Positions 1 through 6,490 are shown, numbered from the stretch's first letter. The stretch: DNA of 14,166 nt from DATGCT01 sp964639325 (GCA_964639325.1 CAZXDO010000019.1:1-14166); one strand, 5' to 3'. A program made the numbers and translations. The notes: generated by a model not told the origin, from the letters alone.

Positions 1-1083
1 ATCGATAACCTGGGGATGGGAAAGTTTAAAAAGTTGCTTGACAACAATTTCAATCAGTCGGTGGGACTCAATTTCGTTTTTTCTGACTGATAAATCCCAG
101 TCTAGGCCTGGACCGGTATTTCCTTCAACCAGGTAGATATTTTTGTTATTGCTAATAATAAAATCAAGCGCAAAAAAAGAGGATTTTTTACCAAGCTTTT
201 TAGCAATCTTTCCAGAAGTAACAATAAGATCGGCAGGTACCTGGCTTATGGGTATATATTTTAAAGTGCCTCCTTGGTGTTCGTTACAACGAAAATCTCC
301 GGCTTTGGCCATTCTAATATATGACTGAACAATTTTTCCCCCCATATATATCAGTCTGATGTCGGTCGAGATAGGCAGTTTTCGATAGCTGTAACCTTTG
401 TCGAACTTAACAAATGCCTGAATAATGAATGATTTGTTTTGGTGCTTTTTTAGTGATTCGACTATTTCTTCGTTTTGATTTGTACTAAACTTATACACCC
501 TTATTCCTCCGGCTCCGAACCGATCTTTCATGACGATATCGCTGGAAAAGTCACCTTTGTTCGGATGTTTTTCGATTAGTCTTTTAAGAGTCTTTCTTGC
601 CTCTTCGATGCTTTTTATTGTCCTGCCACCAATGATGGTGGTAGGAATGGAAAACTTTACCAGTTTTTTATATGTTTTTTGTTTATCAAAAAAAAGATTA
701 AAAAGGTCCGGTTGATTAAAAGGTTTTACCTTTCGAGAAGAAAAAAGTAATTTCCGGTTAGCTCTAATTTTTTTACTGACCGGGGAAAACTTGTCAAAAA
801 TTAACCTAGAAAAAGCCGGATTTTTCACTTTTTTCCAGGAGTCATTTCTAAAAATCCAGTAGCCGCTACACTGACCGGCAGCGGTAATATCGGCTGAAGT
901 GGTAAAAGCCGCTTTTAGATTATTTTTTCTGCAAATCTCGAGAAAGTAACTATAAACAATGTTGTACGACTGGCTGGCTGATCCTTTAAGAAATGGGGTT
1001 GGGGAGCAACTGGCGGAGTTCACACCGACTGCAAGTCGGCTTGAATATACTACCAGTAAATCAAAAATGTCCGTTTTTATCAT
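1..1083 (-). CDS. RimK/synapsin-like ATP-grasp domain protein (3' end beyond window)
   Basis: The minus frame is open from the window edge to an ATG at 1083, giving 361 residues without the C-terminus. It carries the ATP-grasp series: VMKDRFGAGG near residues 184-193 (nucleotide-binding lysine and glycine loop), DIRLIYMGGKIV near 240-251, an arginine/asparagine segment FRCNEHQGG as in RimK, ALDFI near 305-309, and the metal-binding EGNTGPG at 320-326 (Glu320, Asn322). Such enzymes join a carboxylate to an amine or thiol through an acyl-phosphate; the substrate cannot be told here. The N-terminal part contains SPTPFLKG and YNIVYSYFLE, which I associate with Patescibacterial ATP-grasp proteins. 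The frame stays open upstream to a stop at 1153-1155 without another ATG, so a longer protein from a rare start is possible. No Shine-Dalgarno site is visible. Confidence 0.85.
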   Translation of the reverse strand, partial: MIKTDIFDLLVVYSSRLAVGVNSASCSPTPFLKGSASQSYNIVYSYFLEICRKNNLKAAFTTSADITAAGQCSGYWIFRNDSWKKVKNPAFSRLIFDKFSPVSKKIRANRKLLFSSRKVKPFNQPDLFNLFFDKQKTYKKLVKFSIPTTIIGGRTIKSIEEARKTLKRLIEKHPNKGDFSSDIVMKDRFGAGGIRVYKFSTNQNEEIVESLKKHQNKSFIIQAFVKFDKGYSYRKLPISTDIRLIYMGGKIVQSYIRMAKAGDFRCNEHQGGTLKYIPISQVPADLIVTSGKIAKKLGKKSSFFALDFIISNNKNIYLVEGNTGPGLDWDLSVRKNEIESHRLIEIVVKQLFKLSHPQVID

Positions 1084-1156
1084 GTTTAAAAAAAGAAACA
1101 GAAAAGCTAAATCTTTGGGGGGGAGAATAATCGCTTGTCTAAGGGTTAGTGGTTAC

Positions 1157-1162
1157 ATTATA
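1157..1162 (-). promoter_or_regulatory. -10 element (TATAAT) upstream of the ATP-grasp gene
   Basis: A perfect TATAAT lies on the minus strand 74 nt upstream of the ATP-grasp ATG. No good -35 hexamer is found 17 nt further up, and the preceding bases (AGGG) do not form a TGn extension. It would give a leader of roughly 65 nt. Confidence 0.35.
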
Positions 1163-1164
1163 CC

Positions 1165-1395
1165 CTATGCGTCATTTAGACCGCCCTTAATACAAGGAAG
1201 AGGGGACTTGCCGCTCCCTACTTTTATATTTTTCTTTTTAAACACAAAGCCTGAATCATCGACCGGTTCGAACTTAAACTCGAAATTTTTTCGGTAAGTT
1301 TTGGGTTGACCCTCAAAGAAAGATTCATTAAGATGATCACCTCCGAGTTCTTTTTTAAACGTTTTTCCAACAGGAGCAGCAGAAAAAACAATTGT
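1165..1395 (-). pseudogene. Possible coding remnant without a start codon
   Basis: This minus frame stays open for 76 codons and ends in TAG just before the ATP-grasp promoter. Its translation looks protein-like (for example FFEGQPKTYRKNFEF, EPVDDSGFVFKKK, GSGKSPLPCIKGG) with mixed charge and glycines. It has no ATG or TTG, and its only GTG lies late, leaving 23 residues. Stops (TGA, then TAA further up) close the frame on the 5' side. It may be the 3' part of a gene whose beginning was lost or frameshifted, or a gene with an unusual start. I do not recognise the family. The antisense plus frame is also open here but has poor composition. Confidence 0.3.
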
Positions 1396-1438
1396 TCAGA
1401 AGTGGAAAAATTAGACGATTTTAAAAACAAAACTTTCG

Positions 1439-1461
1439 AACATCGCAAAAAGAGCGATGTT
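1439..1461. repeat. Perfect 8-bp stem hairpin
   Basis: AACATCGC (1439-1446) and GCGATGTT (1454-1461) form a perfect stem around a 7-nt A-rich loop. It stands next to the terminator-like hairpin at 1473-1488. On the minus strand it is followed by a T-rich stretch after a few bases, so it could add to termination. Confidence 0.4.
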
Positions 1462-1463
1462 AC

Positions 1464-1490
1464 AGAACAAAAAGGCAATTTGTTGCCTCT
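1464..1490 (-). terminator. Rho-independent terminator candidate, minus strand
   Basis: On the minus strand AGGCAA, a 4-nt loop and TTGCCT are followed at once by TTTTTG. It lies about 180 nt downstream of the PIN operon and could end that transcript. The stem is short (6 bp), so termination may be partial. Confidence 0.5.
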
Positions 1491-1503
1491 GCGTCCTATC
1501 TAG

Positions 1504-1656
1504 CTCCCTAAGTCTTGCGATATTATAAAAGAGTATAACATCAAGGAAATCTTAAAAGGTTTTCAAAATGTCGCTTATATCGGGGTATTGAGACAGAGAT
1601 GGGAGGAGATTAAGAAGCTAACGAAACAACCTAATCTAGCATTATCAACAACTTAA
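1504..1656 (+). pseudogene. Repeat A, copy 1: fragment of an unknown protein
   Basis: The stretch from AAG at 1510 to TAA at 1654-1656 matches 5526-5642 in both DNA and reading frame. Shared residues are KSC(D/N)II, an IK..LK.FQNV core and YIGV.RQRWE.IK. Differences fall often at third positions, which points to past selection on protein. Here the frame is closed upstream by TAG at 1501-1503 and there is no start codon, so it is read as the 3' remnant of a gene. I do not recognise the parent family. It lies just beyond the 3' end of the PIN operon. Confidence 0.45.
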
Positions 1657-1671
1657 AACAAAACTTTATAA

Positions 1672-2136
1672 TTAATTTATAATTTTAAAACCACTTTGCG
1701 AAACCTTCTTTTGAATATCTGTAAAATCACTATCATAAGTTATTATTTCACAAATTTTGTGAGATTCAGCTATAGCTAAATGAAAAGAATCTCTCGGTCT
1801 CAAATTATGCTTCTTTAGGTATCTTATAGCGTTTTCGACTCCAGCACCAATCGGTTTTTTTGTTTGTATCAATTTAATGAAAGCGTACTTTTTAATTGCT
1901 TCCCACGACTTTTTAATATCTTCATACATATCAATGGGACCTCTCTTAATTTTACCTTGTTGATTTAAATCCTTATAAATCGCAAGCCAGAGTTCGTCCA
2001 AAACCAATGATGATATATACAAATTATACTTCTGAGTTCTCAGAGTTGCGAATAAAACCATTGCCTTTTGCTGAAATTCGTGACCTGGTATGAACAATGA
2101 GGCTAAGAAGTTTGGGTCTAAATAGGCTTTATTCAT
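1672..2136 (-). CDS. PIN-domain ribonuclease (VapC-like toxin candidate)
   Basis: A 154-residue protein with the PIN-domain acidic residues in order: Asp7 in YLDPNFL, Glu48 in LDELW, Asp116 in RPRDSFHLA and Asp135/Asp137 in TYDSDF. PIN domains bind Mg or Mn through these residues and cut single-stranded RNA; VapC toxins commonly cut tRNA or rRNA. Length fits a single-domain PIN protein. It is the last gene of a three-gene unit: its ATG overlaps the stop of the gene before it (ATGAATAA). The two upstream genes are not recognisable VapB antitoxins, so the neutralising partner is unknown. Domain call is secure; toxin role is inferred from context. Confidence 0.85.
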   Translation of the reverse strand: MNKAYLDPNFLASLFIPGHEFQQKAMVLFATLRTQKYNLYISSLVLDELWLAIYKDLNQQGKIKRGPIDMYEDIKKSWEAIKKYAFIKLIQTKKPIGAGVENAIRYLKKHNLRPRDSFHLAIAESHKICEIITYDSDFTDIQKKVSQSGFKIIN

Positions 2137-2608
2137 CTTCCAACTTTCTTATATGATTGAAAATTCTCTTAATATCAACCTTTTCTCCTATATTAAACAT
2201 ATTGGAAGCTATCTTTAAAAACTCTCTGTCTTCCTGAGATATTCTTCCATATAAATCAAAACCTATCATTTCTAAAACATATTCGTTTGTGCCTGGAGTA
2301 GAATATACTTTTTGTTCCTGAGTTTTTGTTGTTGAATAACCAGTTGGTTCTTGATAAACATTTATTAAATGTGAGGGTATTCTTAAGTTACTACCTAAAG
2401 CCTGAAACTTTGGAGACCCCTCATAATCCGCTTTTATCCATACCATATAATCATTAACCGATTTGCCCACACCCTCAGTTTGAGCAGGCTTAATAAAAAA
2501 GGAGGGGTTTGCAGTGTTTTCAAAACTTGCCGCCAAAAGGTAAGATATCTCGGGCATACTCCTCTGATAGTCTTCTGTATATGGCGGGGATAAAACGTAG
2601 GAATACAT
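2129..2608 (-). CDS. Unknown protein, middle gene of the PIN operon
   Basis: A 159-residue soluble-looking protein with no signal peptide or membrane segment. The first two thirds are rich in aromatic residues and proline with probable beta structure (YSYVLSPPYTEDY, YMVWIKADYEGSP, LRIPSHLINVYQEP). The last 40 residues look helical and charged (QEDREFLKIASNMF, DIKRIFNHIRKLEDE). It starts 3 nt after the upstream stop, and its own stop overlaps the PIN gene start, so the three genes are very likely co-transcribed and translationally coupled. The family is unknown to me. By position it could be an antitoxin, an adaptor or a target-recognition subunit. Confidence 0.75.
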   Translation of the reverse strand: MYSYVLSPPYTEDYQRSMPEISYLLAASFENTANPSFFIKPAQTEGVGKSVNDYMVWIKADYEGSPKFQALGSNLRIPSHLINVYQEPTGYSTTKTQEQKVYSTPGTNEYVLEMIGFDLYGRISQEDREFLKIASNMFNIGEKVDIKRIFNHIRKLEDE

Positions 2609-2611
2609 AAA

Positions 2612-3310
2612 TTATTTTAAAGCCTTTAATTCTTCTGTTATTAACTTCAATGCTTTTTCATAGAAAGAATCTATATTCTTTTCAGTAAAATTATATTTCG
2701 CTTCTGGCACTGAGTTTATATCGATTAAAATTCTCAATGCTTTATCATCTTTAGGGTTTTTAACATTTCTAAGCGTTTCAAATCTTACCCACTCATTAAC
2801 CTTATATTCGCCAATTATCTCTTTGTTTAAAATATGAAGCTTAATCTCTTCTGGTTCCTTAATTGTGCCTTTTTTAATAAACTTGTCCAAAATATATTTT
2901 TTAGAACTTTCAGTTAACTTTATAATAAAGTTAGATACAAGGGCTACTCGGTTTAAATTAGCGTTAAATACCTTTAGATTCTTTGCCAACTCTTTGGAGG
3001 AGCCTTTAACTTCATCCTTAAGGCTGTCAATTCCGAGAATCGGCATACCATCTTTTGACGTTTGTATTGCCTTGAGAAACATATCTATCCTAGCTGGTGA
3101 TATTGTTAATTCCCGTGAACCGTCTTTATTTTTCAAAATAATTCTTGGAATCTCCAAAGGAGCATCATTGGGAATAGGCAAAATTGACGGCTCTCCTTTC
3201 AGGTTAAGTTTTTTTGACTGGGAGAAAATCTCAGCAACACCAAGCTTATCAGATAAATCTAAAGAGCTGGTATATAAAACAATTTGGAGGGTTTGTAATC
3301 CAATCTTCAT
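2612..3310 (-). CDS. Unknown protein, first gene of the PIN operon
   Basis: A 232-residue protein with no membrane segment. It has an N-terminal mixed alpha/beta part (KIGLQTLQIVLYTSSLDL, then IPNDAPLEIPRIILKN and GSRELTISPARIDMF), a helical middle, and a C-terminal half alternating strands and charged helices (EWVRFETLRNV, ALRILIDINSV, then ITEELKALK). The layout is loosely like the sporadic TIGR04255-type proteins often found near other small accessory genes, but I cannot assign it. ATG at 3310 lies 8 nt after a TATAAT box, with no Shine-Dalgarno site, which suggests a leaderless transcript. It heads the operon with the PIN ribonuclease. Confidence 0.75.
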   Translation of the reverse strand: MKIGLQTLQIVLYTSSLDLSDKLGVAEIFSQSKKLNLKGEPSILPIPNDAPLEIPRIILKNKDGSRELTISPARIDMFLKAIQTSKDGMPILGIDSLKDEVKGSSKELAKNLKVFNANLNRVALVSNFIIKLTESSKKYILDKFIKKGTIKEPEEIKLHILNKEIIGEYKVNEWVRFETLRNVKNPKDDKALRILIDINSVPEAKYNFTEKNIDSFYEKALKLITEELKALK

Positions 3311-3318
3311 TTTGAATA

Positions 3319-3347
3319 ATTATAACTCAAGCTACTATTATTTTCTA
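3319..3347 (-). promoter_or_regulatory. Promoter of the PIN operon, probably leaderless
   Basis: On the minus strand TAGAAA (3347-3342) and TATAAT (3324-3319) are separated by 17 nt. The -10 ends 8 nt before the ATG at 3310, so transcription would begin at or next to the start codon. Confidence 0.5.
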
Positions 3348-3354
3348 TTTTAAC

Positions 3355-3564
3355 TTAAAAATAAAGATAAAGAAACTTTCGCACTTTAGCAATCTTATAA
3401 AGCACATAGGCACTAGGGGAATAGCGGGCGTTTTCCAAATGCCCAACATAAGTCCTGTAAAGCCCTGCACGGTGTGCTAATTCTTCTTGGGAAATATTCC
3501 TCTTTTCTCTCCACTTTTTAATCCTCTCGTCAACCCCATTAGAAAAAGACAACACAATAGACAT
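3355..3564 (-). CDS. XRE-family helix-turn-helix regulator (repeat B, copy 1; C-terminus probably frameshifted)
   Basis: A 69-residue protein with a classic XRE/Cro HTH at about residues 13-61: ERIKKWREKRNISQEEL, HRAGLYRTYVGHLE, PSAYVLYKIAK. Such proteins bind operator DNA as dimers. The end (VRKFLYLYF) is not family-like. Reading one frame over after IAK gives AKVSLSLFLS, a normal ending, so one base seems to have been lost there relative to the ancestor. A shorter, broken copy lies at 6270-6403 in the same orientation. The gene sits between the PIN operon and yidD, and its start is back to back with the yidD promoter. It may regulate the PIN operon or be a cassette boundary relic. Confidence 0.75.
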   Translation of the reverse strand: MSIVLSFSNGVDERIKKWREKRNISQEELAHRAGLYRTYVGHLENARYSPSAYVLYKIAKVRKFLYLYF

Positions 3565-3592
3565 AGACTTTCAGAAAAAAATTTCTTATAAT
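3564..3592 (+). promoter_or_regulatory. Promoter of the yidD operon
   Basis: TAGACT (3564-3569) and a perfect TATAAT (3587-3592) are 17 nt apart. The predicted start is near 3599, about 15 nt before the yidD ATG. No Shine-Dalgarno site follows. Confidence 0.5.
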
Positions 3593-3613
3593 AAAAACAA
3601 GAAAAAAGAACTG

Positions 3614-3826
3614 ATGAACCGCCTATTTAAGACACTAATCAAGAAATATCAAAAGATATTTTCTCCGATTCTTAAAAGAGAGGGCTATAAGTGCCTATTT
3701 AAACCTAGTTGCTCCCAGTATGCCTTAAGCTGCTTAGAACAAAATAACTGGTTGAAAGCCTCTGCTTTAATTACAATTAGGTTACTAAAATGTAATCCCA
3801 TAAATGCATATTTAAAAAATAAATAA
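3614..3826 (+). CDS. yidD: YidD, membrane protein insertion efficiency factor
   Basis: A 70-residue protein matching the YidD (formerly DUF37) family: a basic amphipathic N-terminus (MNRLFKTLIKKYQKIFSPIL), the conserved cysteine-containing core CLFKPSCSQYA at residues 27-37, and the family's LLKCNP near 57-62. Usual length is about 70-85 residues. YidD sits on the inner membrane face and assists YidC in inserting proteins. It is normally found between rnpA and yidC; neither is here. Instead it heads an operon with two small unknown membrane-associated proteins, 13 nt and then 2 nt apart. The C-terminus is short and lysine/asparagine-rich, lacking the usual glycine/proline-rich end. Confidence 0.88.
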   Translation: MNRLFKTLIKKYQKIFSPILKREGYKCLFKPSCSQYALSCLEQNNWLKASALITIRLLKCNPINAYLKNK

Positions 3827-3839
3827 AAACAATCAGACT

Positions 3840-4106
3840 ATGGCGAAAGAATATAAAACTTTAACTTTTGAAGATTCACTCCAGGGGCGTCAAGAAATGG
3901 CTCAAGAAATTGATTTACTCGCTAATCAAGGCTGGGAAATAAAGAGCAAAGAAGTAGCTCAACAGGGCTGGGGCTTTGATAAAACCTGCTGCTTGGGTTG
4001 CTTGTTTTTACCTCTAGCATTGCTAGGCAAAAAACCAAATGTAATTCAGGTAATCATGGAAAGAGAGAAGCAGCCCAAAAAAACTGAAGCCTCTGCTAAC
4101 AGATAA
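3840..4106 (+). CDS. Small unknown protein with short hydrophobic segment (DUF4177-like)
   Basis: An 88-residue protein. The N-terminal part (LTFEDSLQGRQEMAQEIDLLANQGWEI) resembles the short DUF4177-type fold in which a helix leads to a GWEV/I strand. A cysteine-rich hydrophobic stretch CCLGCLFLPLALLG at 50-63 could be a membrane or hairpin anchor. A strand VIQVIMER and a charged tail close it. The stop is 2 nt before the next ATG, and both follow yidD, so one transcript is likely. No catalytic motif is visible and the function is unknown. Confidence 0.65.
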   Translation: MAKEYKTLTFEDSLQGRQEMAQEIDLLANQGWEIKSKEVAQQGWGFDKTCCLGCLFLPLALLGKKPNVIQVIMEREKQPKKTEASANR

Positions 4107-4108
4107 TT

Positions 4109-4810
4109 ATGGAAAAACAACCAACAACAAAAAGATGCCCCTCTTGCCAAGAAAATGTTTCTTCAAATGCTACAAAATGCCCATATTGCGGAAAAGACTT
4201 TAGGGGTTGGTTCAGACGACACCCAATCTTAACTACGCTCCTGGTGCTTTTCGTTATCCCCAATCTTCTGGGCGGGATATTTTCCCTCTTCTCTCCTGAT
4301 AAAAAAATCTCGTCATCAAATGAGGTGCCAGAAACAGGCGGCGAGGTGGCACAAGAGAAAAACGTGGAAGAAGAAAGAAAAAAATTAGAAGAGGAGAAAC
4401 AAAAAAATATAGATAACTTAGGACATAAGTTTTGTGAGAATAGGCAAGGGGAATATGTTCACGATATTTTCTTTTGTAGTGGTTGTATTGATCTAAATGA
4501 GATAATAGATGGATTAGACCGTATTCACAACGCCAAATCTCCTGCAACCCAAGAGAATTGCGAAAAAATTGCTGTTTACTGTTTAGCCTTATGGAACGAA
4601 AATGAATGTCAAAAGATTGCGGAACAAAAAATTTGGCTTGGAATGAGCAAAGACCAGCTACTTTTATCTTGGGGGGTACCTAAGGATGTAAACAATTCCA
4701 TTGGCTCTTGGGGTGTACATTCTCAATGGGTATATGATAGTTTTGGACCATATGTTTACCTTGAAGGGGAAAGTGAGACAAGTTTAGCAGTTACGAGTTG
4801 GCAAGATTAA
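4109..4810 (+). CDS. Zinc-ribbon membrane protein with SmpA/OmlA-like C-terminus
   Basis: A 233-residue protein with clear parts. Residues 10-27 form a zinc ribbon (CPSC and CPYC). Residues 39-60 are one membrane segment. Residues 85-103 are a charged Glu/Lys helix, probably a coiled coil. Residues 109-167 hold six cysteines (109, 123, 126, 151, 158, 167). Residues 174-233 (IWLGMSKDQLLLSWGVP, then QWVYDSFGPYVYLEGE) follow the SmpA/OmlA or DUF2845 pattern: GMs..qv...WG.P, then qWvY and yvYf. In that family the fold is a small lipoprotein-type domain involved in envelope protein interactions. The ribbon would be cytoplasmic and the tail outside. It is co-transcribed with yidD, which fits an envelope role; exact function unknown. 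Confidence 0.75.
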   Translation: MEKQPTTKRCPSCQENVSSNATKCPYCGKDFRGWFRRHPILTTLLVLFVIPNLLGGIFSLFSPDKKISSSNEVPETGGEVAQEKNVEEERKKLEEEKQKNIDNLGHKFCENRQGEYVHDIFFCSGCIDLNEIIDGLDRIHNAKSPATQENCEKIAVYCLALWNENECQKIAEQKIWLGMSKDQLLLSWGVPKDVNNSIGSWGVHSQWVYDSFGPYVYLEGESETSLAVTSWQD

Positions 4811-4873
4811 ATAGGTTAAATTTGCAACTGTTGCACACCGACACTTTGTTTCTGTTAAAATTCTTAATCATTA

Positions 4874-5374
4874 TTACGGATATAGCTTGTGGCATGCGTC
4901 ATAGCCGCTTTGGGAAATTTTTCTGATTGTCTCCGCCTGAGACTCAGGCAGGGTACATAAACAATCGCGCTTTTCTTCATTAAAGTTTAAGCTTGCCTCA
5001 TACCACAGATTTAAGCTTTCTGTTGGGCTTTCCTCCTCGAGGACTTTTTCATGCGTAATTGGAATGTTTTTGTGTGTACTATATTCGGCAAGAGTCATTT
5101 CATTAAGCAACACGCATTCTTCTGTTAGTCCTCCAACTTTCTTACACGCCGTGTACCACTGCTTAACTTCATTTTCACTAACATCGAGCAGGCAAGTCGC
5201 TAAACTCAGTCTGTCGTAAGCCTGATTCTGCTCTTCTTTAATTTGTTGTTTTTCAGAGAATTTTTGTTTCCTTACTTGGTTTATGTAAAAAAAGCCTCCC
5301 AGAATAAGACTGGAGATTATAATTGCAACAGGCAATGAGATTTTGTTAATTTTACCTATAGACATATTATTCAT
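4874..5374 (-). CDS. Membrane-anchored cysteine-containing protein, unknown
   Basis: A 166-residue protein with a basic N-terminus and one membrane segment (LPVAIIISSLILGGFFYI), then a Lys/Gln/Glu-rich linker and an outer domain. That domain has cysteines in LATCLLD, YTACKKVGG, EECVLLN, RDCLCTLP and YDACHKLYP, which could form disulfides outside the cell. I chose ATG at 5374; TTG at 5380 and ATG at 5365 are alternatives and none has a Shine-Dalgarno site. It is convergent with the zinc-ribbon gene, whose central region is also cysteine-rich. No family is recognised. Confidence 0.65.
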   Translation of the reverse strand: MNNMSIGKINKISLPVAIIISSLILGGFFYINQVRKQKFSEKQQIKEEQNQAYDRLSLATCLLDVSENEVKQWYTACKKVGGLTEECVLLNEMTLAEYSTHKNIPITHEKVLEEESPTESLNLWYEASLNFNEEKRDCLCTLPESQAETIRKISQSGYDACHKLYP

Positions 5375-5492
5375 TAACAATTGTTAAAAATGATTGTTTA
5401 AGATTACGCGAGGGATACACAAGTTCAAACTATTTTGATATCTCTTCAATAAATTTTATCTCTCTTCCCAACTAAAGCCTATTATTGAATAA

Positions 5493-5642
5493 GGCTCCGT
5501 TCGAGTAGGAGAGGTTATTCCCCATAAGTCTTGTAATATTATAACAAACATAAGCATCAAGAAAAACTTAAAAAAATTCCAAAATGTAACCTATATTGGA
5601 GTATCAAGGCAGAGGTGGGAGAAAATTAAAAATTACAAATAA
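5493..5642 (+). pseudogene. Repeat A, copy 2: fragment of an unknown protein
   Basis: The second copy of the coding repeat seen at 1504-1656, in the same orientation. The frame is closed upstream by TAA at 5490-5492, has no ATG and ends in TAA at 5640-5642. Shared features are HKSCNII, KKFQNV and YIGVSRQRWEKIK. Similarity begins near the AAG codon at 5526 and continues weakly past the stop. The rest of the 5375-5691 stretch has no gene; it holds an imperfect hairpin at about 5475-5496 (AGCC.TATT / AATA.GGCT) and the promoter of the next gene. Confidence 0.45.
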
Positions 5643-5672
5643 ACCTCAATCTCGCGAAAATATAGCCTAAAC

Positions 5673-5681
5673 TGGTATAAT
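5673..5681 (+). promoter_or_regulatory. Extended -10 promoter, probably leaderless
   Basis: TGGTATAAT is a perfect TGn-TATAAT extended -10 element, which needs no -35. It ends 10 nt before the ATG at 5692, so the transcript would start within a few bases of the start codon. Confidence 0.5.
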
Positions 5682-5691
5682 AAACACAAAT

Positions 5692-6261
5692 ATGACCGAA
5701 AATATAAGAGAAAAAATTAAACCAATTTATAAAGAACTTAAAGGTTATCTTCTTCAAGTTCCCCTGCCAAAAGATACCGACAGTCTTATCGACCACCCAG
5801 CCATTTTTGACCAGTTAAATAAAACGATAGACGAACTTAATGCTTGCTCTGGAAACAATTATGACAAGTTTAGAATATCTCCCCACTATCAAGAGGCTGG
5901 TTATCAGGACTTTAGCTTGATTGATTACCGCCAAAAAATAGGCGGACTAATCTCAAAACTCCACGCAGAGTATTTTTCTGATGAAGCAGAGCCTTTTAGC
6001 AGCTCACCAAACACCATCATTAACCAAAATCAACAACAATCTCAAAGCCTAAATATCCAAATGTTGCTTGAATTTCAAAGTCTAATTGATAAAAAATTAC
6101 CAAATCTGAAAGAAGATAGTAAGGAGAAAAAGTTTCTACAAAAAGTAAAAGAATCACTACCAAACATTAAAAATGTAATCGAGTTGATAAAACTAATACT
6201 CTCGGTGGCAGCTGGATTAGGCTTAAAAATTGAAGAAGTAATTAAAATACTTCAACCGTAG
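5692..6261 (+). CDS. Unknown protein with Gln/Asn linker and hydrophobic C-terminal helix
   Basis: A 189-residue protein in three parts. Residues 1-100 are mostly helical and polar (KIKPIYKELKGYL, FDQLNKTIDELNAC, YRQKIGGLISKLHAEYF). Residues 105-120 are a low-complexity linker, NTIINQNQQQSQS. Residues 121-189 begin with NIQMLLEFQSLIDKKL and end in a hydrophobic segment (VIELIKLILSVAAGLGL) that could insert in or lie on a membrane. I have a general impression of similar three-part proteins among accessory or defence genes, but cannot name a family. It is the cargo between repeat A copy 2 and repeat B copy 2, with its own extended -10 promoter. Confidence 0.7.
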   Translation: MTENIREKIKPIYKELKGYLLQVPLPKDTDSLIDHPAIFDQLNKTIDELNACSGNNYDKFRISPHYQEAGYQDFSLIDYRQKIGGLISKLHAEYFSDEAEPFSSSPNTIINQNQQQSQSLNIQMLLEFQSLIDKKLPNLKEDSKEKKFLQKVKESLPNIKNVIELIKLILSVAAGLGLKIEEVIKILQP

Positions 6262-6269
6262 CCATCCTT

Positions 6270-6403
6270 TTAAGAAATGAAAAGATTAGAAATCTCAACT
6301 CTTAAGGCTTTCGCAATCTTATAAAGCACATAGGCGCTAGGGGAATAGCGGGCGGTCTCTAAATGTCCCACATACGTCCTATAAAGTTATGCACGGCGTG
6401 CTA
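6270..6403 (-). pseudogene. XRE regulator fragment (repeat B, copy 2), broken
   Basis: The minus strand encodes ARRA-stop-LYRTYVGHLE, then ARYSPSAYVLYKIAKAL and RVEISNLFIS-stop, nearly identical to the C-terminal half of the 3355-3564 regulator. A TAA (plus 6387-6389) replaces the glycine codon. Similarity stops at about 6403, so the first recognition helices are missing. Its C-terminal end is intact and differs from the frameshifted end of copy 1. The rest of 6262-6542 contains no gene. Confidence 0.75.
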
Positions 6404-6490
6404 TCTTACCCACTCCAGGAACGGACTAGGTAGACACACCTGAGATTTTCGAGGTATATTAAAGCCCGACTGTCTTACCCTCTGAGTGCT

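Noticed and set aside
143..715. Two 61-codon plus-strand frames
   Set aside because: Both are antisense to conserved ATP-grasp motifs.
959..1297. 112-codon plus-strand open frame
   Set aside because: It overlaps the clear ATP-grasp gene and its promoter on the other strand; its translation has no protein-like pattern.
1333..1346. GATCACCTCC, like the 3' end of 16S rRNA
   Set aside because: No other 16S sequence surrounds it; on the minus strand it is part of the 1165-1395 open frame. Chance match.
1224..1503. 84-codon minus frame and 65-codon plus frame
   Set aside because: Low-complexity Leu/Phe/Lys/Ser translations; they cross the hairpins and contradict the more protein-like minus frame at 1165-1395.
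2865..3353. 162-codon plus-strand open frame
   Set aside because: It lies antisense to the first gene of the PIN operon and is a mirror of its AT-rich codons; the minus frame fits the operon and promoter.
4254..4547. 97-codon minus frame
   Set aside because: Antisense shadow of the zinc-ribbon protein.
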